Assembly: GCA_034440615.1 (NCBI GenBank)
Contig: JAOTOM010003168.1
Location: forward strand, 62,001 to 126,000
Direction: 5' to 3'
From: Ashinkailepas kermadecensis
Lineage: Eukaryota > Arthropoda > Thecostraca > Neolepadidae
Length of the DNA: 64,000 bases
Shown here: positions 1-12,440 of the stretch, piece after piece
How the letters are laid out: each line of letters opens with the position of its first letter
Position numbering within the stretch: the first letter of the stretch is position 1
Translations under genes and position numbers: made by a program
The notes under the pieces: generated by a model
Told to the model about the DNA's origin: nothing
Database searches by the model: none
The model's input: only the letters and a program-made list of their open reading frames with translations

Positions 1-69
1 CGACCAGCTGGAATGGGTGCGATTACGACCAGCTGGAATGGGTGCGATTACGACCAGCTGGAATGGGTG
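1..69. repeat. 25-bp tandem repeat, cut by window edge
   Basis: Nearly three copies of a 25-bp unit with core gaccagctggaatgggtgcg. The array starts at or before base 1, so its true length is unknown. Confidence 0.85.
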
Positions 70-97
70 CGCGGCCGACGACCGGCGGCAATCCGGT

Positions 98-129
98 ACC
101 CGTCCGGTACCCGTCCGGTACCCGTCGCA
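98..129. repeat. 11-bp tandem repeat
   Basis: Three copies of an 11-bp unit around ccggtacccgt. The stretch from 130 to 650 is unique, GC-moderate sequence in which I recognise no gene. Confidence 0.75.
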
Positions 130-651
130 TGTGAAGGTGCGGCGCACGGAAGCCCTGCACTCCGGGTGGTCCTTGAGGACTCCGAGCGCCGACGATGAGT
201 CGCTGCACGACGTGATACCCCCAGGCGGAAGTTGAACTCGCGCGCGCCGACGAGGAGAGGTGATGGCTGGCGTTTGAAGCTGGCGGAGGCAACACTATCG
301 ACGACCACCGGGGATGTGTGTCAGCTGTGGTGGGGGTGGGGGTGGGCAGGAGGTGAGGGGGCGAGAAATAGTTTCTGTAATAGAACGCCACGTGCCTCCA
401 TCAGTCAGTGGTTAGCGCAAGACGACAGTTCCGGTTTGGTGACCAAATATGCTGCACCTGATACTGCACTGTTATGTTGCAGAGGCGGAAGGTGCTATGG
501 TCTGTCACAGACGCTGACAATGGGGGGGAGGCGAAATGCCAGGGAAACTGCCCGTGGCAATAAAAAGTTGTTTTTCTTACGCAAATTTGTCGTCGCTCAA
601 TCAGAGTTGATCGGCCATGGCGCTTTAGGGCCTCCCCTAGGAAGTATCCGA

Positions 652-886
652 GTGTGTGTCTGGTGGAGCATCTGGTCCCTGCTGGCGCGCGATCCCGCCG
701 GCTGTGTGCCTGGTGGAGCACCTGGTCCCTGCTGGGTGTGTCTGGTGGAGCACCTGGTGCCTGCTGGGTGTGTCTGGTGGAGCACCTGGTCCCTGCTGGG
801 TGTGTCTGGTGGAGCACCTGGTCCCTGCTGGGTGTGTCTGGTGGAGCATCTGGTCCCTGCTGGGGCGCGATCCCGCCGGCTGTGAC
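652..886. repeat. 32-bp minisatellite
   Basis: About seven copies with the core tctggtggagcacctggtcc; the internal units at 741, 773, 805 and 837 are spaced exactly 32 bp. The first and last units both carry the same cgcgatcccgccggctgtg extension (about 688 and 866), so the array is bounded by a longer variant at each end. Several frames stay open across it because the unit lacks stops. Confidence 0.9.
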
Positions 887-936
887 TGCTGGAGCTCACG
901 CCGCCTCTGGCTGGTCGGCGACGCGACGTTGTCGCC

Positions 937-995
937 GATTGGCTCTGTGTTGGCTCTGTGATTGGCTCTGTGTTGGCTCTGTGATTGGCTCTGTG
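937..995. repeat. 23-bp tandem repeat
   Basis: About two and a half copies of a 23-bp unit that is itself an imperfect doublet of ttggctctgtg. Confidence 0.75.
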
Positions 996-1027
996 TTTCG
1001 CGTGTGTATGTCAACGGTCACGTGACA

Positions 1028-2611
1028 GTGGGTCGGCTGTAACAGCGGGTTAACTATGCGGGTTAACTACAGTGGGTCGGCTGTGACAGCGGGTTAACTA
1101 TGCGGGTTAACTACAGTGGGTCGGCTGTGACAGCGGGTTGACTATGCGGGTTAACTACAGTGGGTCAGCTGTGACAGCGGGTTGACTATGCGGGTTAACT
1201 ACAGTGGGTCGGCTGGACAAGCTATAGTACAGGGGCGCGAAGCGGTGACGCGGGAACTGGTGGCTTGACAGCGGTTGACTATGCGGGTTAACTACAGTGG
1301 GTCGCTTACAGCGGGTTGACTATGCGGGTTAACTACAGTGGGTCGGCTGTGACAGCGGTTGACTATGCGGGTTAACTACAGTGGGTCGGCTTGACAGCGG
1401 TTAACTATGCGGTTAACTACAGTGGGTCGGCTTGACAGCGGGTTGACTATGGGTTAATACGTGGGTGGCTGTGACAGCGGGTTACTTGCGGTTACTACAG
1501 GGCGACGCGGTTACTAGGCGAAGCGTTACGGAAAGTGGGTGGCTGTACGCGTTACTATGCGTTCCGTGGTGCTCGCGGGTTACACAGGGGTCGGCTGTGA
1601 AGCGGGTTCTATGGGTTAACTAGGTCGGCTGTGACAGCGGGTTGACTATGCGGGTTAACTACAGTGGGTCAGCTGTGACAGCGGGTTGACTATGCGGGTT
1701 AACTACAGTGGGTCGGCTGTGACAGCGGGTTAACTATGCGGGTTAACTACAGTGGGTCGGCTGTGACAGCGGGTTGACTATGCGGGTTAACTACAGGGGT
1801 CGGCTGGACGAAGGGTTACTAAGGGTCGGCTGACAGCGGTACAGGGTGGGTCGAGGGAAGCGGGTTACAGTGGGTGGCTGTGACAGCGGGTTGACTATGC
1901 GGTTAACTGGGGTCGGCTGGGTTGACTATGTTAACACATGGGTCGCTGTACGCGGGTTGACTATGCGGGTTAACTACGTGGGTCGGCTTGACAGCGGGTT
2001 AACTATGCGGGTTAACTACAGTGGGTCAGCTGTGACAGCGGGTTGACTATGCGGGTTAACTACAGTGGGTCGGCTGTGACAGCGGGTTAACTACGTGGGT
2101 CGGCTGTGACAGCGGGTTAACTACAGTGGGTCGGCTGTGACAGCGGGTTGACTATGCGGGTTAACTACAGTGGGTCGGCTGTGACAGCGGGTTGACTATG
2201 CGGGTTAACTACAGTGGGTCGGCTGTGACAGCGGGTTAACTACAGTGGGTCGGCTGTGACAGCTGGTTGACTATGCGGGTTAACTACAGTGGGTCGGCTG
2301 TGACAGCGGGTTGACTATGCGGGTTAACTACAGTGGGTCGGCTGTGACAGCGGGTTAACTACGTGGGTCGGCTTACAGCTGGTTGACTATGCGGGTTAAC
2401 TACAGTGGGTCGGCTGTGACAGCTGGTTGACTATGCGGGTTAACTACAGTGGGTCGGCTGTGACAGCGGGTTAACTATGCGGGTTAACTACAGTGGGTCG
2501 GCTGTGACAGCGGGTTGACTATGCGGGTTAACTACAGTGGGTCAGCTGTGACAGCGGGTTGACTATGCGGGTTAACTACAGTGGGTCGGCTGTGACAGCG
2601 GGTTAACTATG
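1028..2611. repeat. 44-bp minisatellite (array 1), partly degraded
   Basis: Roughly 35 copies of a 44-bp unit with blocks gggtcggctgtgacagcggg and actatgcgggttaactaca. Some units are shortened by loss of one block. Three stretches (about 1205-1320, 1440-1640 and 1790-1970) are full of one- to three-base deletions, while flanking units are nearly identical to each other. No frame stays open for long. Confidence 0.92.
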
Positions 2612-3157
2612 CCAGCCGAGAGCAGGCCGGCGTCAGGCGTCAAGAGGCAAGTGCAAAACAATATTGTCCAGCGAATCATACTTGATAAATGGGATGCCGG
2701 TTGTGCATGTCCACACCTCGTAAACAATAGCTCATGGATGATCGACCCATGCCCAGGTATGCTGCCAACACTTCCTCAAACTGCGGCGCAATTCCCGGTG
2801 ACGTCGTCATGCGGCAACAATGCAGTTTGGCGTGCGCAACACCAACCCAATACGTCGACGATAGACTCATAAATAATCACTCGCAACATTCTTCAGCACA
2901 CAAGTGCGTCCGGTCAACACCGTGGCCTGCTGCTATGGCACAATTTTGCGTCATCATTTAGCAGACGGCTGAAGCCTGCAGCAAATGTTATACCGTCACG
3001 GCATGACCAAATGGCCATCGTTCCCAGCGATGTCAGGCTCGAACAGCGCCCACATGTGCTCAGCAATCACTTCTCGTGGGCCCGCCCCGAGCACGTGACC
3101 AAAGCTGACCATTCCTCGCCACCCTGCACCCGATGTATTCAACACCGCCCGCCACAT
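2612..3157. other. Unique spacer, no gene recognised
   Basis: Mixed-composition DNA between two repeat tracts. The open frames are below about 90 codons and resemble no family I know. No RNA gene or transposon ends seen. Confidence 0.5.
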
Positions 3158-3395
3158 GAAGTCGTCCTCACCACCCACCAGCTGAAGCCTTCCACACCAC
3201 CCACCACCTGAAGCCTGCCTCACTACCTGAAACCTCCCTCACAATCCACCTCTTCAAGTCTTCCTCATCACCCACCACCTGAAAGAAGTCTTCTTCACCA
3301 CCCACCATCTGAAACGTCCCCAGCCACCCATTTCTTGAAGTCTTCCTCACCACCCACCACCTGAAGCCTCCCTTGTCACTCACAGCTTGACGTCT
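3158..3395. repeat. Degenerate repeat tract of about 30 bp
   Basis: Repeated occurrences of caccacccaccacctgaag and diverged forms (ctgaaacctccctcac, cttgaagtcttcctcacc) at irregular spacings near 30 bp. This looks like an old, decayed minisatellite. Confidence 0.65.
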
Positions 3396-3504
3396 CCCTC
3401 ACCACTCACCACGTGGAGTCTCGCTGATGCCACTCCTCGCCTGCACCTCTGACCACACCAATCACCGCTTGTAGCTCCTGCCACCGCTAGAGACCATCGT
3501 AAGT

Positions 3505-3545
3505 GACTCACTGACTCGCTGACTCGCTGACTCGCTGACTCGCTG
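3505..3545. repeat. 8-bp tandem repeat (ctgactcg)n
   Basis: About five copies of ctgactcg in a GC-rich patch upstream of the 19-bp array. Confidence 0.85.
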
Positions 3546-3668
3546 ACCGCTGACGAGAAGAGACGCTGCCGCGCCGACACCGACCAGCTCCGAATTCCTG
3601 GCGACAAAAACGGTTTGCGCGGCACTCGGCGGTGACGGGCGGCTGGCCGTCGGCACCCATTGTTCGCC

Positions 3669-3712
3669 GGCCGGGCGTCCTGGGCGTTCTGGGCGTCCTG
3701 GGCGTCCTGGGC
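3669..3712. repeat. 9-bp tandem repeat (gggcgtcct)n
   Basis: About five copies of gggcgtcct, one with a C-to-T change, in the CpG-rich patch (about 3540-3760) that abuts the 19-bp array. Confidence 0.85.
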
Positions 3713-3820
3713 GCCTCCGTCCTGTCCGACGCGTCATCGCCGCCGCTAACGGCCGCTGACGACCAGCCGCCGAAATACCAGCCCAGCGTCCCACCAAACG
3801 CTATCTGACAACAGCCGCCC

Positions 3821-4545
3821 GGTGTGGACTGGTCTGCTCGGTGTGGACTGGCCTGCTCGGTGTGGACTGGTCTGCTCGGTGTGGACTGGCCTGCTCGGTG
3901 TGGACTGGTCTGCCTGGTGTGGACTGGCCTGCTCGGTGTGGACTGGCCTGCTCGGTGTGGACTGGTCTGCTCGGTGTGGACTGGTCTGCTTGGTGTGGAC
4001 TGGCCTGCTCGGTGTGGCTGTCGGTGTGGACTGGCCTGCTCGGTGTGGACTGTGGCTGCTCGGTGTGGACTGGTCTGCCTCGGTGTGGACTGGCCTGCTC
4101 GGTGTGGACTGGTCTGCTCGGTGTGGACTGGTCTGCTCGGTGTGGACTGGCCTGCTCGGTGTGGACTGGCCTGCTCGGTGTGGACTGGCCTGCTCGGTGT
4201 GGACTGGCCTGCTCGGTGTGGACTGGCCTGCTCGGTGTGGACTGGCCTGCTCGGTGTGGACTGGTCTGCTCGGTGTGGACTGGCCTGCTCGGTGTGGACT
4301 GGTCTGCTCGGTGTGGACTGGCCTGCTCGGTGTGGACTGGTCTGCTTGGTGTGGACTGGCCTGCTCGGTGTGGACTGGCCTGCTCGGTGTGGACTGGCCT
4401 GTGGTGTGGACCGGCCTGCTCGGTGTGGACTGGTCTGCTCGGTGTGGACTGGCCTGCTCGGTGTGGACTGGCCTGCTCGGTGTGGACTGGTCTGCTCGGT
4501 GTGGACTGTCATGCTCGGTGTGGACTGGTCTGCTCGGTGTGGACT
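3821..4545. repeat. 19-bp minisatellite
   Basis: About 38 copies of gtgtggactggcctgctcg, with a frequent C/T switch (ggcctg or ggtctg) and a few truncated units near 4015-4080 and 4400. Because 19 is not a multiple of 3 and the unit has no stop, all three forward frames read the same 19-residue cycle WTGLLGVDWPARCGLACSV. The resulting ORFs of 235 to 334 codons on both strands are therefore arithmetic products of the repeat. Confidence 0.95.
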
Positions 4546-4929
4546 TGATGTGCCAAGTCGATTCGATACGAATAATCTGGTTTTATATGAACTAGTGAGG
4601 AATCAACGTAGTACCTGATAGGGGTACGCCAGCTTCACAGAGACGACCTGATCTTGTCGGTCAGCTCGTCAGCTGGTCATAATTACGTGAAAAAGCCATG
4701 CAGCCGGAGCTAAGCAAAAAATAAACATAAGACAAAACACGCGGCGGACATAAAAAAACTACCACCACCGTGCCTGCCCAAGACAAGCCTTTCTAATATT
4801 CATGCCACAACCTTTCAGTACGGAGGGTAAGCGGACGCCATGGTGTTTACCCGCCGTCGCTCCATATATATGCCTAGCGAGTCGAGAATTATCAGATCCA
4901 GCGCTTTGTTACATAAAACCATTGCACAC

Positions 4930-4996
<67 letters not shown>

Positions 4997-6771
4997 TATA
5001 TATCTTGTAATAATCTGGGAGCAGATTTTCTTGTACGCATGCAGTATTCAATTCGATAGCGTTCTCTGCATCTGTCTTCTTTTTATTCAGGCTCTCTACA
5101 ACGCACTTCTTACAATGCATGATCTATGATTGTCGGCAAAGATATATTTAATATTTCCAAGAGTTATATAATGATTAATATGCAAAAGTTAATACTAAAA
5201 AGCATGATGTAATTATTATGGGAAGGCAGCGTCGATGTGTAGCAAATCGTGATTGGAAGTAATTATTTTTTTGTCGAAGTTTCAACCAGCCTTGACCATC
5301 TTCAGCAACTAACACAGTACGAATCACGTAGGTGCAATACAAACATAAAAATGCAATGATGATATGCACAGCTTCAATTACAACGCTTCCTATCCTGAAG
5401 ACACGCTACGCATCGACAAGAGCGTATGTCAATATTTCATGAAATAATCTTATCAGAGACATACAATAGCCGCAATATATGATACATCGTATACAATGCA
5501 CAGTAATCGTGATACGCAAAACACATCACAAGCATGACAACATGCATGCCATCCTGGCATGAGAATCATTCATGCACTAATGCAGGGGTTAAGTGTATAC
5601 TTGCATGTTACATAGGGACAGGTGCGTGTGTGTCTATGTGAGTGCATTGCTGGTGGGGGCTGCTTCACGGATGCGGATGGCTTCAGCTGCCACCAGGAGC
5701 CGCTAATGACGACAGTGCAGCAGGATGGTAGTGTTGGCTGCGATTGTGATTGCGGCTGTTGGCTGGTTAGACGTGTGCTGTGCTCTGTTAACGCATGCCT
5801 GTTGGGGCCACCCTCCTGGAGGTACATGGTGAAGCGGCGGGCTGAGGATCGTAGTTGTGTGACGGATGTAGGATACGTTACGGTGGGGTGGTCCGAAATG
5901 AAAACCGTTTCTCAGATTCAGCGGGAACCGTGTTTTTTTCCCATTGCTCTTTGTGAGAAATTTCCAAAATGATGCAGCAATCGATATTTTGAGAAAAAAA
6001 CTTTCACCTTGCCTCAAAACGATTGGAATTGATCCGCTTTGTGCATTATGTTTGCGCCGGCGCCAAGCGTACGCGCCAATTTTAAGCGCGCGCTCGATTG
6101 CAACGGTTGCAATGATTGCAATGCTTTGATTGGCTATCGTGGAAAGAAATTATTTCTATAGCCACCAGTGTGTTGACTTTGTCACCCGCGCCAGCGGCAT
6201 TTGAACTTCAGTCCCTGACGGAGCCTGAGGGTGCCTACACCTACCTACCTATGTAGTGGCAAATGTAGACTGGCTTACTGTGAGCAGGTGTTGCATCCGA
6301 CGTTTTCTAACGGGACTCAGGATACTTCGGTATCGATACAGTATAAAGTCGACATTTTTTTTCAGTTTTGTGGGGCAAAGCTTTTGCTGCTTGTGGTGGG
6401 CAAGTGCGCCCCATCCCAAAACACCCGTCTAACTGAAAATTAATATTATTACGTGCTGTTGTGCTACATTCCCAAGGTGCACAATGTCAGGTTGTTGTTG
6501 TGTTGTTGTTGTGTTGCTTCTAGTCTTTCTGGCCAAAGAGACCAGTGCCCTTTCGGAAGGCGGCGGCCGCTACCGGGTGTCCCCACATATCCCTCATGAA
6601 GGGTACGCTGTGCCGTTAGCGAAGGTGATTGTGTATTATTGTGCGCAGTCGCCAATTATGTGCTTTATGATGAGTGGTGAGTAGAGTGTTGCAGTCTGGG
6701 CAGGAATCCGCCGCAGTTTCATCTATTATCTTCAGGTGTGAGAGGGGGGGGGGGGCAGGATGGTGCCCGCA
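4546..6771. other. Unique AT-moderate spacer with a (TA)n tract
   Basis: No gene recognised. It contains the (TA)n microsatellite listed separately and a short ttgttgttgtgttgttgttg run near 6492. Open frames reach at most about 116 codons and have no family resemblance. Confidence 0.5.
4935..4992. repeat. (TA)n microsatellite
   Basis: Uninterrupted TA dinucleotides for about 58 bp, followed by an interrupted tail (gcatatatat). Confidence 0.95.
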
Positions 6772-6945
6772 GTTGAATCTGGTCAGGTAGATTCTATCCT
6801 GGCGGGGTAGAAGGAGCTGAACCTGGTCAGGTAGACTCTATCCTGGCGGGGTAGAATGAGCTGAACATGGTCAGTAGACTCTATCCTAGCGGGGTAAATG
6901 GAGCTGAACGTGGCCAGGCATACTCTATCCAGGCGGGGTAGAAGC
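6772..6945. repeat. 43-bp minisatellite, four copies
   Basis: Four diverged copies of a unit of about 43 bp around ctggtcaggtagactctatc and ctggcggggtagaa. A run of about 12 G lies just upstream near 6745. Confidence 0.85.
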
Positions 6946-7435
6946 AGTTTAGAAGGGTGTATGTCAGAAGGTCCTGCGTTTAGGATTGAATTGTTTTCTG
7001 GTGCTCCAGTTCTTCTGCTTGTGATCTATGCATGTGTGTCATTGTTTGTGGAGACTGTTTCTGGGAGGGCGAGGGGGAAGTTCGCCTGCAAGTGTTCTGT
7101 GTATATTCTGTGGGGTGTTGTTTTGATATTTTAAAGCTATGTTGGTGGTGCGTCATGTAACGTAATGCTAATTTTATCTCGTTTTCTGGTGTTGGTTCTA
7201 TCTCCACTGTGGAAAAGACAAGAGTTTCAACGTCAGAAGGTCTAGTCGACCAGCCAAGTGATGTCGTGGCCAGGGTCCAGCTGTCGTTGCCGACAAGTGG
7301 GCCGTGACCGCGATACATATCCTCAACAATCGACCTGCGCCAAACGTGGCGCTGCTAATTCTGGTGGCTACCACAGCCATGAATTGTCCGGTGACAAGAG
7401 GGCTGATGATGCGACAATGCGACATCAGGTCCACC
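6946..7435. other. Unique spacer before the 36/33-bp array
   Basis: No convincing gene. On the minus strand, open reading frames at about 6980-7420 include a PDVAL stretch that could be decayed LINE endonuclease, but the match is too weak to call. Confidence 0.4.
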
Positions 7436-7905
7436 AGTAGGTACAGGTACGTCACCACCAGATCCACCAGTGGGTACAGGTACATTATCACCACCAGATC
7501 CACCAGTGGGTACAGGTACATTATCACCACCAGATCCACCAGTGGGTACAGGCACATTATCACCACCAGATCCACCAGTGGGTACAGGTACGTCACCACC
7601 ATCAGTAGGTACAGGTACGTCACCACCAGATCCACCAGTGGGTACAGGTACGTCACCACCATCAGTGGGTACAGGTATCTCACCACCAAATCCGTCAGTG
7701 GGTACAGGTACGTTACCACTACCAGATCCACCAGTGGGTACAGGTACGTCACCACCAGATCCACCAGTGGATACAGGTACATTATCACCACCAGATCCAC
7801 CAGTGGGTACAGGTACGTCACCACCAGATCCATCAGTGGGTACAGGTACGTCACCACCAGATCCACCAGTGGGTACAGGTACGTTACCACCACCAGATCC
7901 ACCAA
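7436..7905. repeat. 36/33/27-bp minisatellite with codon-sized units
   Basis: About 14 units built on ggtacaggtacgtcaccacc plus agatccaccagtg. Unit lengths are 36, 33 or 27 bp, all multiples of three, so the + frame stays open as an 11-12 residue cycle like VGTGTSPPDPP over 7470-7922. Other frames on both strands are also open. Changes between units fall at all codon positions, so only the length rule hints at coding. Confidence 0.92.
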
Positions 7906-8111
7906 TGGAGAATGCAGTGTGACACGTCAAATATATATGGATGCAGTGTGGCACAGGTCAAGCATCAGAACATGCAGCTTTTGTACAGGAAGCATACCAA
8001 TTGTCATGACTCGGAATGCTTCATAACGCGGTTTATCTCTGTTTGGTCAAATGAGCGAATTGGCGCTACCTTTGTTAACAATCTTCTATCTTGCGGACGT
8101 GAGCCAAGGAA

Positions 8112-8342
8112 CAGAATGAGTCACCAGTCAGGTCTCCTCCCAGCACGTGGGCCACCTAACGATTCACTTTGTCAGCGTTGCATGGGAAAGTCGACCAGTC
8201 AGGTCTTTTCCTCCCAGCACGTAGGCTACTCAACGATGCACCTTATCAGCGTTGTATGGGAAAATCGACCAGTTAGCTCTCCTCTCAACACGTGGGCTAC
8301 CTAACGATTCACCTTATCAGCGATGTATGGGAAAGTCGACTG
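8112..8342. repeat. Tandem repeat of about 77 bp, three copies
   Basis: Three diverged copies containing cagcacgtgggccacctaac, gattcaccttatcagcg and tgtatgggaaagtcgacc. The copies differ by several substitutions and small indels. Confidence 0.8.
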
Positions 8343-9244
8343 GTTTGCCTCCTGCCACCATCGTCGCAGTATTTCGGACGTTTCTATATCTTCCCCTTGG
8401 TAACGACCTACTTATTATCCGCTACCCACCTGCTTCCTCAAGTCCACTCCGCTATGACTCGATCACTCCTCGTTATGCACTTGCTTAATTAAGTTTCGAC
8501 TGTTCGTCAGCTCCACAGCCTTGGTCACCCTCCACCCACTCTGGCCCTCCACATCCACCATCCACTCCGAGTGGGTCACCACTCGGCCTCACTCGCACCA
8601 CCTTCCATTCCGTGCTCCTCCACACCGCCAGCCTCATGGTGCGTGACCACCTCGCTCTCCCCATTGTGACCGGTCTGCTTCAGCCGCGTGAAACGGTCGT
8701 AAGTCTGAGCAGAACTACTACGGGATGACTGCACGGCTGCGGAAGTCCGGAGCTGCGTCGTCCAGTGGCAAAGCCAGGATTTTCCTAATGGGGTTCCAAC
8801 CCCCTCCCCTCACCATCACGCTATCGAAAACACTTTCTGCGCCCGCCGCAGCCCGCCTTAGATCTTACCGCGGTGCAAACCCAAAAATGTCCTGCTTGCT
8901 CTAGTGCTACGTTTTGTTTTGCTCAGGACCCCCTCGCTGGTGTCTGTGGTCCTACAGATTGGACCCCCTGGCTGGTGTCTGTGGTCCTACAGATTGCGGA
9001 CGTGCGGCGTTGACGTGAGCAGTTCGAGAGGCGTGGCAGTGGTGGGTCGGCGGCGGGTGGCCGTCTTTGTCCGACGCTGCACTTGGAAATGCACGGTGCT
9101 AATACATCGCAACGGGATTATCCTGCTCAGCTGCTGCTTCTCGTGACGGATATCCGGCCCGGAAAGCTGTGGTCGCTGTGGAAAAAACGAACACGAGGAA
9201 TTCGCCGACACCCACCGACTTCGCGGCTACGCTAGCTCGAGCGG
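8343..9244. other. Unique spacer with possible MITE relic
   Basis: No gene recognised. At 8769-8830 the sequence cagtggcaaagccagga followed by ggggttccaaccccctcccc resembles one end of a MITE of the CAGTGGC-type seen elsewhere here, without a matching second end. At 8927-8995 a unit of about 35 bp with ctggtgtctgtggtcctaca occurs twice in tandem. Confidence 0.4.
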
Positions 9245-9695
9245 TGTCACCAATGTCAGCCACGCACTACGAGCGGAGTCAGCGATGTCAGGCACGCACT
9301 ACGAGCGGAGTCAGCAATTTCAGCCACGCACTACGAGCGGTGTCAGCAATGTCAGCGAAGCACTACGAGCGGAGTCATCGATGTCAGGCACGCACTACGA
9401 GCGGAGTCAGCGATGTCAGCCACGCACTACGAGCGGAGTCAGCAATGTCAGCGAAGCACTACGAGCAGAGTCAGCAATGTCAGGCACGCACTACGAGCGG
9501 AGTCAGCGATGTCAGCGAAGCACTACGAGCGGAGTCAGCAATGTCAGCGAAGCACTACGAGCGGAGTCAGCAATGTCAGCCACGCACTACGAGCGGAGTC
9601 AGCGATGTCAGCGAAGCACTACGAGCGGAGTCAGCAATGTCAGCGAAGCACTACGAGCGGAGTCAGCAATGTTAGCCACGCACTACGAGCTGTTG
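9245..9695. repeat. 32-bp minisatellite (cactacgagcggagtcagc)
   Basis: About 14 copies of a 32-bp unit beginning cactacgagcggagtcagc, followed by a variable joint (ccacg, gaag or ggcacg). As 32 is not a multiple of 3, all forward frames read the same 32-residue cycle; the ORFs here are artefacts. Confidence 0.93.
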
Positions 9696-9837
9696 CGCAC
9701 CGAGCCGTCAAGGACCCACGGCTGAGCGATGATGGCGTGAGGTTGCATGGAGAGCAAAGCAACCAGCCGAGCACGCCAACCAAACGAGCACGTCAACCAT
9801 CCGACCACCTCGACAGTCTGCAGTGACACACACGGCG

Positions 9838-11305
9838 GCGTCACAGCCCCATCCGACCACCTCGTCAGTGTGACAACCCCAGCCGTGACCACCTCGTCAG
9901 TATCACAGCCCCAGCCGTGACCACCTCGTCAGTATCACAGCCCCAGCCGTGACCACCTCGTCAGTATGACAGCCCCAGCCGTGACCACCTCGTCACTGTC
10001 ACAGCCCCAGCCGTGACCACCTCGTCAGTGTCACAGCCCCAGCCGTGACCACCTCGTCAGTGTCACAGCCCCAGTCGTGACCACCTCGTCTGTCAGTCTT
10101 GACCACCTCGTCAGTGTCACAGCCCCATCCGTCACAGCCCCAGCCGTGACCACCTCGTCAGTGTCACAGCCCCAGCCGTGACCCCTCGTCAGTGTGACCT
10201 CGTCCAGTCATGTCACAGCCCCAGCCGTGACCACCTCGTCAGTATGACAGCCCCAGCCGTGACCACCTCGTCACTGTCACAGCCCCAGCCGTGACCACCT
10301 CGTCAGTGTTACAACCCCAGTCATGACCCTCGTCAGTGTCACAGCCTCCAGCCGTGACCACCTCGTCAGTGTCACAGCCCCAGTCGTGACCACCTCGTCA
10401 GTGTCACAGTCCCAGCCGTGACCACCTCGTCAGTGTGACTGCCTCAGCCGTGACCACCTCGTCAGTGTCACAGCCCCAGCCGTGACCACCTCGTCAGTGT
10501 CACAGCCCCAGCCGTGACCACCTCGTCAGTGTGACGGCCCCAGCCGTGACCACCTCGTCAGTATGACAGCCCCAGCCGTGACCACCTCGTCAGTATGACA
10601 GCCCCAGCCGTGACCACCTCGTCAGTGTACATGACAGCCCCAGCCGTGACCACCTCGTCAGTGTCACAGCCCCAGCCGTGACCACCTCGTCACTGTCACA
10701 GCCCCAGCCGTGACCACCTCGTCAGTGTCACAGCCCCAGCCGTGACCACCTCGTCAGTGTCACAGCCCCAGCCGTGACCACCTCGTCAGTATCACAGCCC
10801 CAGCCGTGACCACCTCGTCAGTATGTCACAGCCCCAGCCGTGACCACTTCTTCTTTGGACACAGCCCCAGCCGTGACCACCTCGTCAGTGTGACGGCCCC
10901 AGCCGTGACCACCTCGTCAGTATGACAGCCCCAGCCGTGACCACCTCGTCAGTGTCACAGCCCCAGCCGTGACCACCTCGTCAGTATGACAGCCCCAGCC
11001 GTGACCACCTCGTCAGTGTGACTGCCTCAGCCGTGACCACCTCGTCACTGTCACAGCCCCAGCCGTGACCACCTCGTCAGTGTCACAGCCCCAGCCGTGA
11101 CCATCTCGTCAGTGTCACAGCCCCAGCCGTGACCACCTCGTCAGTGTCACGCCAGCCCCAGCCGTGACCACCTCGTCACTGTCACAGCCCCAGCCGTGAC
11201 CACCTCGTCAGTGTCACAGCCCCAGCCGTGACCACCTCGTCAGTGTCACAGCCCCAGCCGTGACCACCTCGTCAGTGTCACAGCCCCAGCCGTGACCATC
11301 TCACA
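9838..11305. repeat. 32-bp minisatellite (cagccccagccgtgaccacc)
   Basis: About 46 copies of a 32-bp unit: cagccccagccgtgaccacc then tcgtcagtgtca. The main variants are tgtca/tatga/tgtga at the joint; several units are shortened (about 10080-10210). Each full unit carries GTGAC and usually GTCAC. Stops are frequent in all frames. Confidence 0.93.
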
Positions 11306-11309
11306 CGAC

Positions 11310-11655
11310 ACGTAGCCAGCCGGACATGACTCCCGCGGGGAAAATCTGGCCGACTCGGCACGGCGGCCACGCAGTCGAAGACATGCCGACCGGCCGCCGC
11401 GGCTCCACTGGCCACTGGCCACTGGCCACTGACCAGTGACCACTGCTCGGCCCCGCTGACTCACCGTCGTGGGAACGCCGGCGACGACGAGCCGGAGCCG
11501 GAGCCGGACACGGCGCACCGGCAGCTCGCACCGTCACCGCTACCGCCACCGCCACGCTGACGTGGATACGCCGAAATGATAGCGCGGCTGACCAGACCGT
11601 GGCGGTGTGGCTAATGCACGGGAAAACGACCGTCGAGTGACACTGCTCCCGGATC
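11310..11655. other. CpG-rich patch between two arrays
   Basis: GC- and CpG-rich sequence with a 7-bp repeat (cactggc)n at 11406-11440 and a 6-bp (gagccg)n run near 11489. No gene recognised. Confidence 0.55.
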
Positions 11656-11659
11656 TGTC

Positions 11660-11920
11660 GACCGCTGTTCTGCTGTGTGTCCTATGCTGTTCTGCTGTGT
11701 GTCCTATGCTTCTCTGTTGTGTGTCCTATGCTGTTCTGCTGTGTGTCCTATGCAGTTCTGCTGTATCCTATGCTGTTCTGATGTGTGTCCTATGCTGCTG
11801 TGCTGTGTGTCCTGTGCTGCTCTGCTGTGTGTCCTATATTGCTCTGATGTGTGTCTTATATTGTTCTCCTGTGTGCCCTATATTACTCTGTTGTGTGTCC
11901 TATGCTGCGCTGCTGTCTGA
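11660..11920. repeat. 22-bp minisatellite
   Basis: About 12 copies of a 22-bp unit around ctgtgtgtcctatgctgttc, increasingly diverged toward the 3' side (tatattgctctgatgtg). Confidence 0.9.
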
Positions 11921-12344
11921 AGCCGTTGGGATTCGGTTGCTCTGCTTATGATCTGCTTATCTGGCGTTCCATTTGCTGTTTTTCCTGGTGCCATGGTGTT
12001 CTGCTGCCGTTCTGCTGTCCTGCCAGCGTGGACAGGTTTCTGCCGCCCAGAGCAGGTCCGCTATGTTACGGCGACCAGGGCTCGCGGTAGTCGTGCATCT
12101 CCCGACGTTATCAGCCCCGCTTCTTGAAACGAGACACCAGGTGAAGCAAACCGGCCGCCAATAGCCTGTTGGACGGCAGGGTGATTGGACCGTGTTCTGA
12201 TCAGCCATCAGCGTGGTGCGAGGATCACGACAGGTGACGTATATCAGAGAACACTTGGATAACATCTGGTGCTGGGCTATAACAAGCGGACATGATAGTC
12301 AGACAGCCCATCCCACGTGCCCCACCGTCCTTTGCCGGCGTCAC

Positions 12345-12440
12345 CGTACCTTCGGGAGACTGACAGTATATACACCTGACTCACAACTTCACGTACCTTC
12401 GGGGGACTGGCGGTATATACACCTGACTCACCAGTTCACG
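12345..12440. repeat. 46-bp tandem duplication
   Basis: Two copies containing accttcgggggactgg and tatatacacctgactcac. Confidence 0.8.

Noticed and set aside
6980..7420. Decayed LINE endonuclease on the minus strand
   Set aside because: Only a short PDVAL-like stretch resembles the endonuclease C-terminus; no catalytic motif could be placed.
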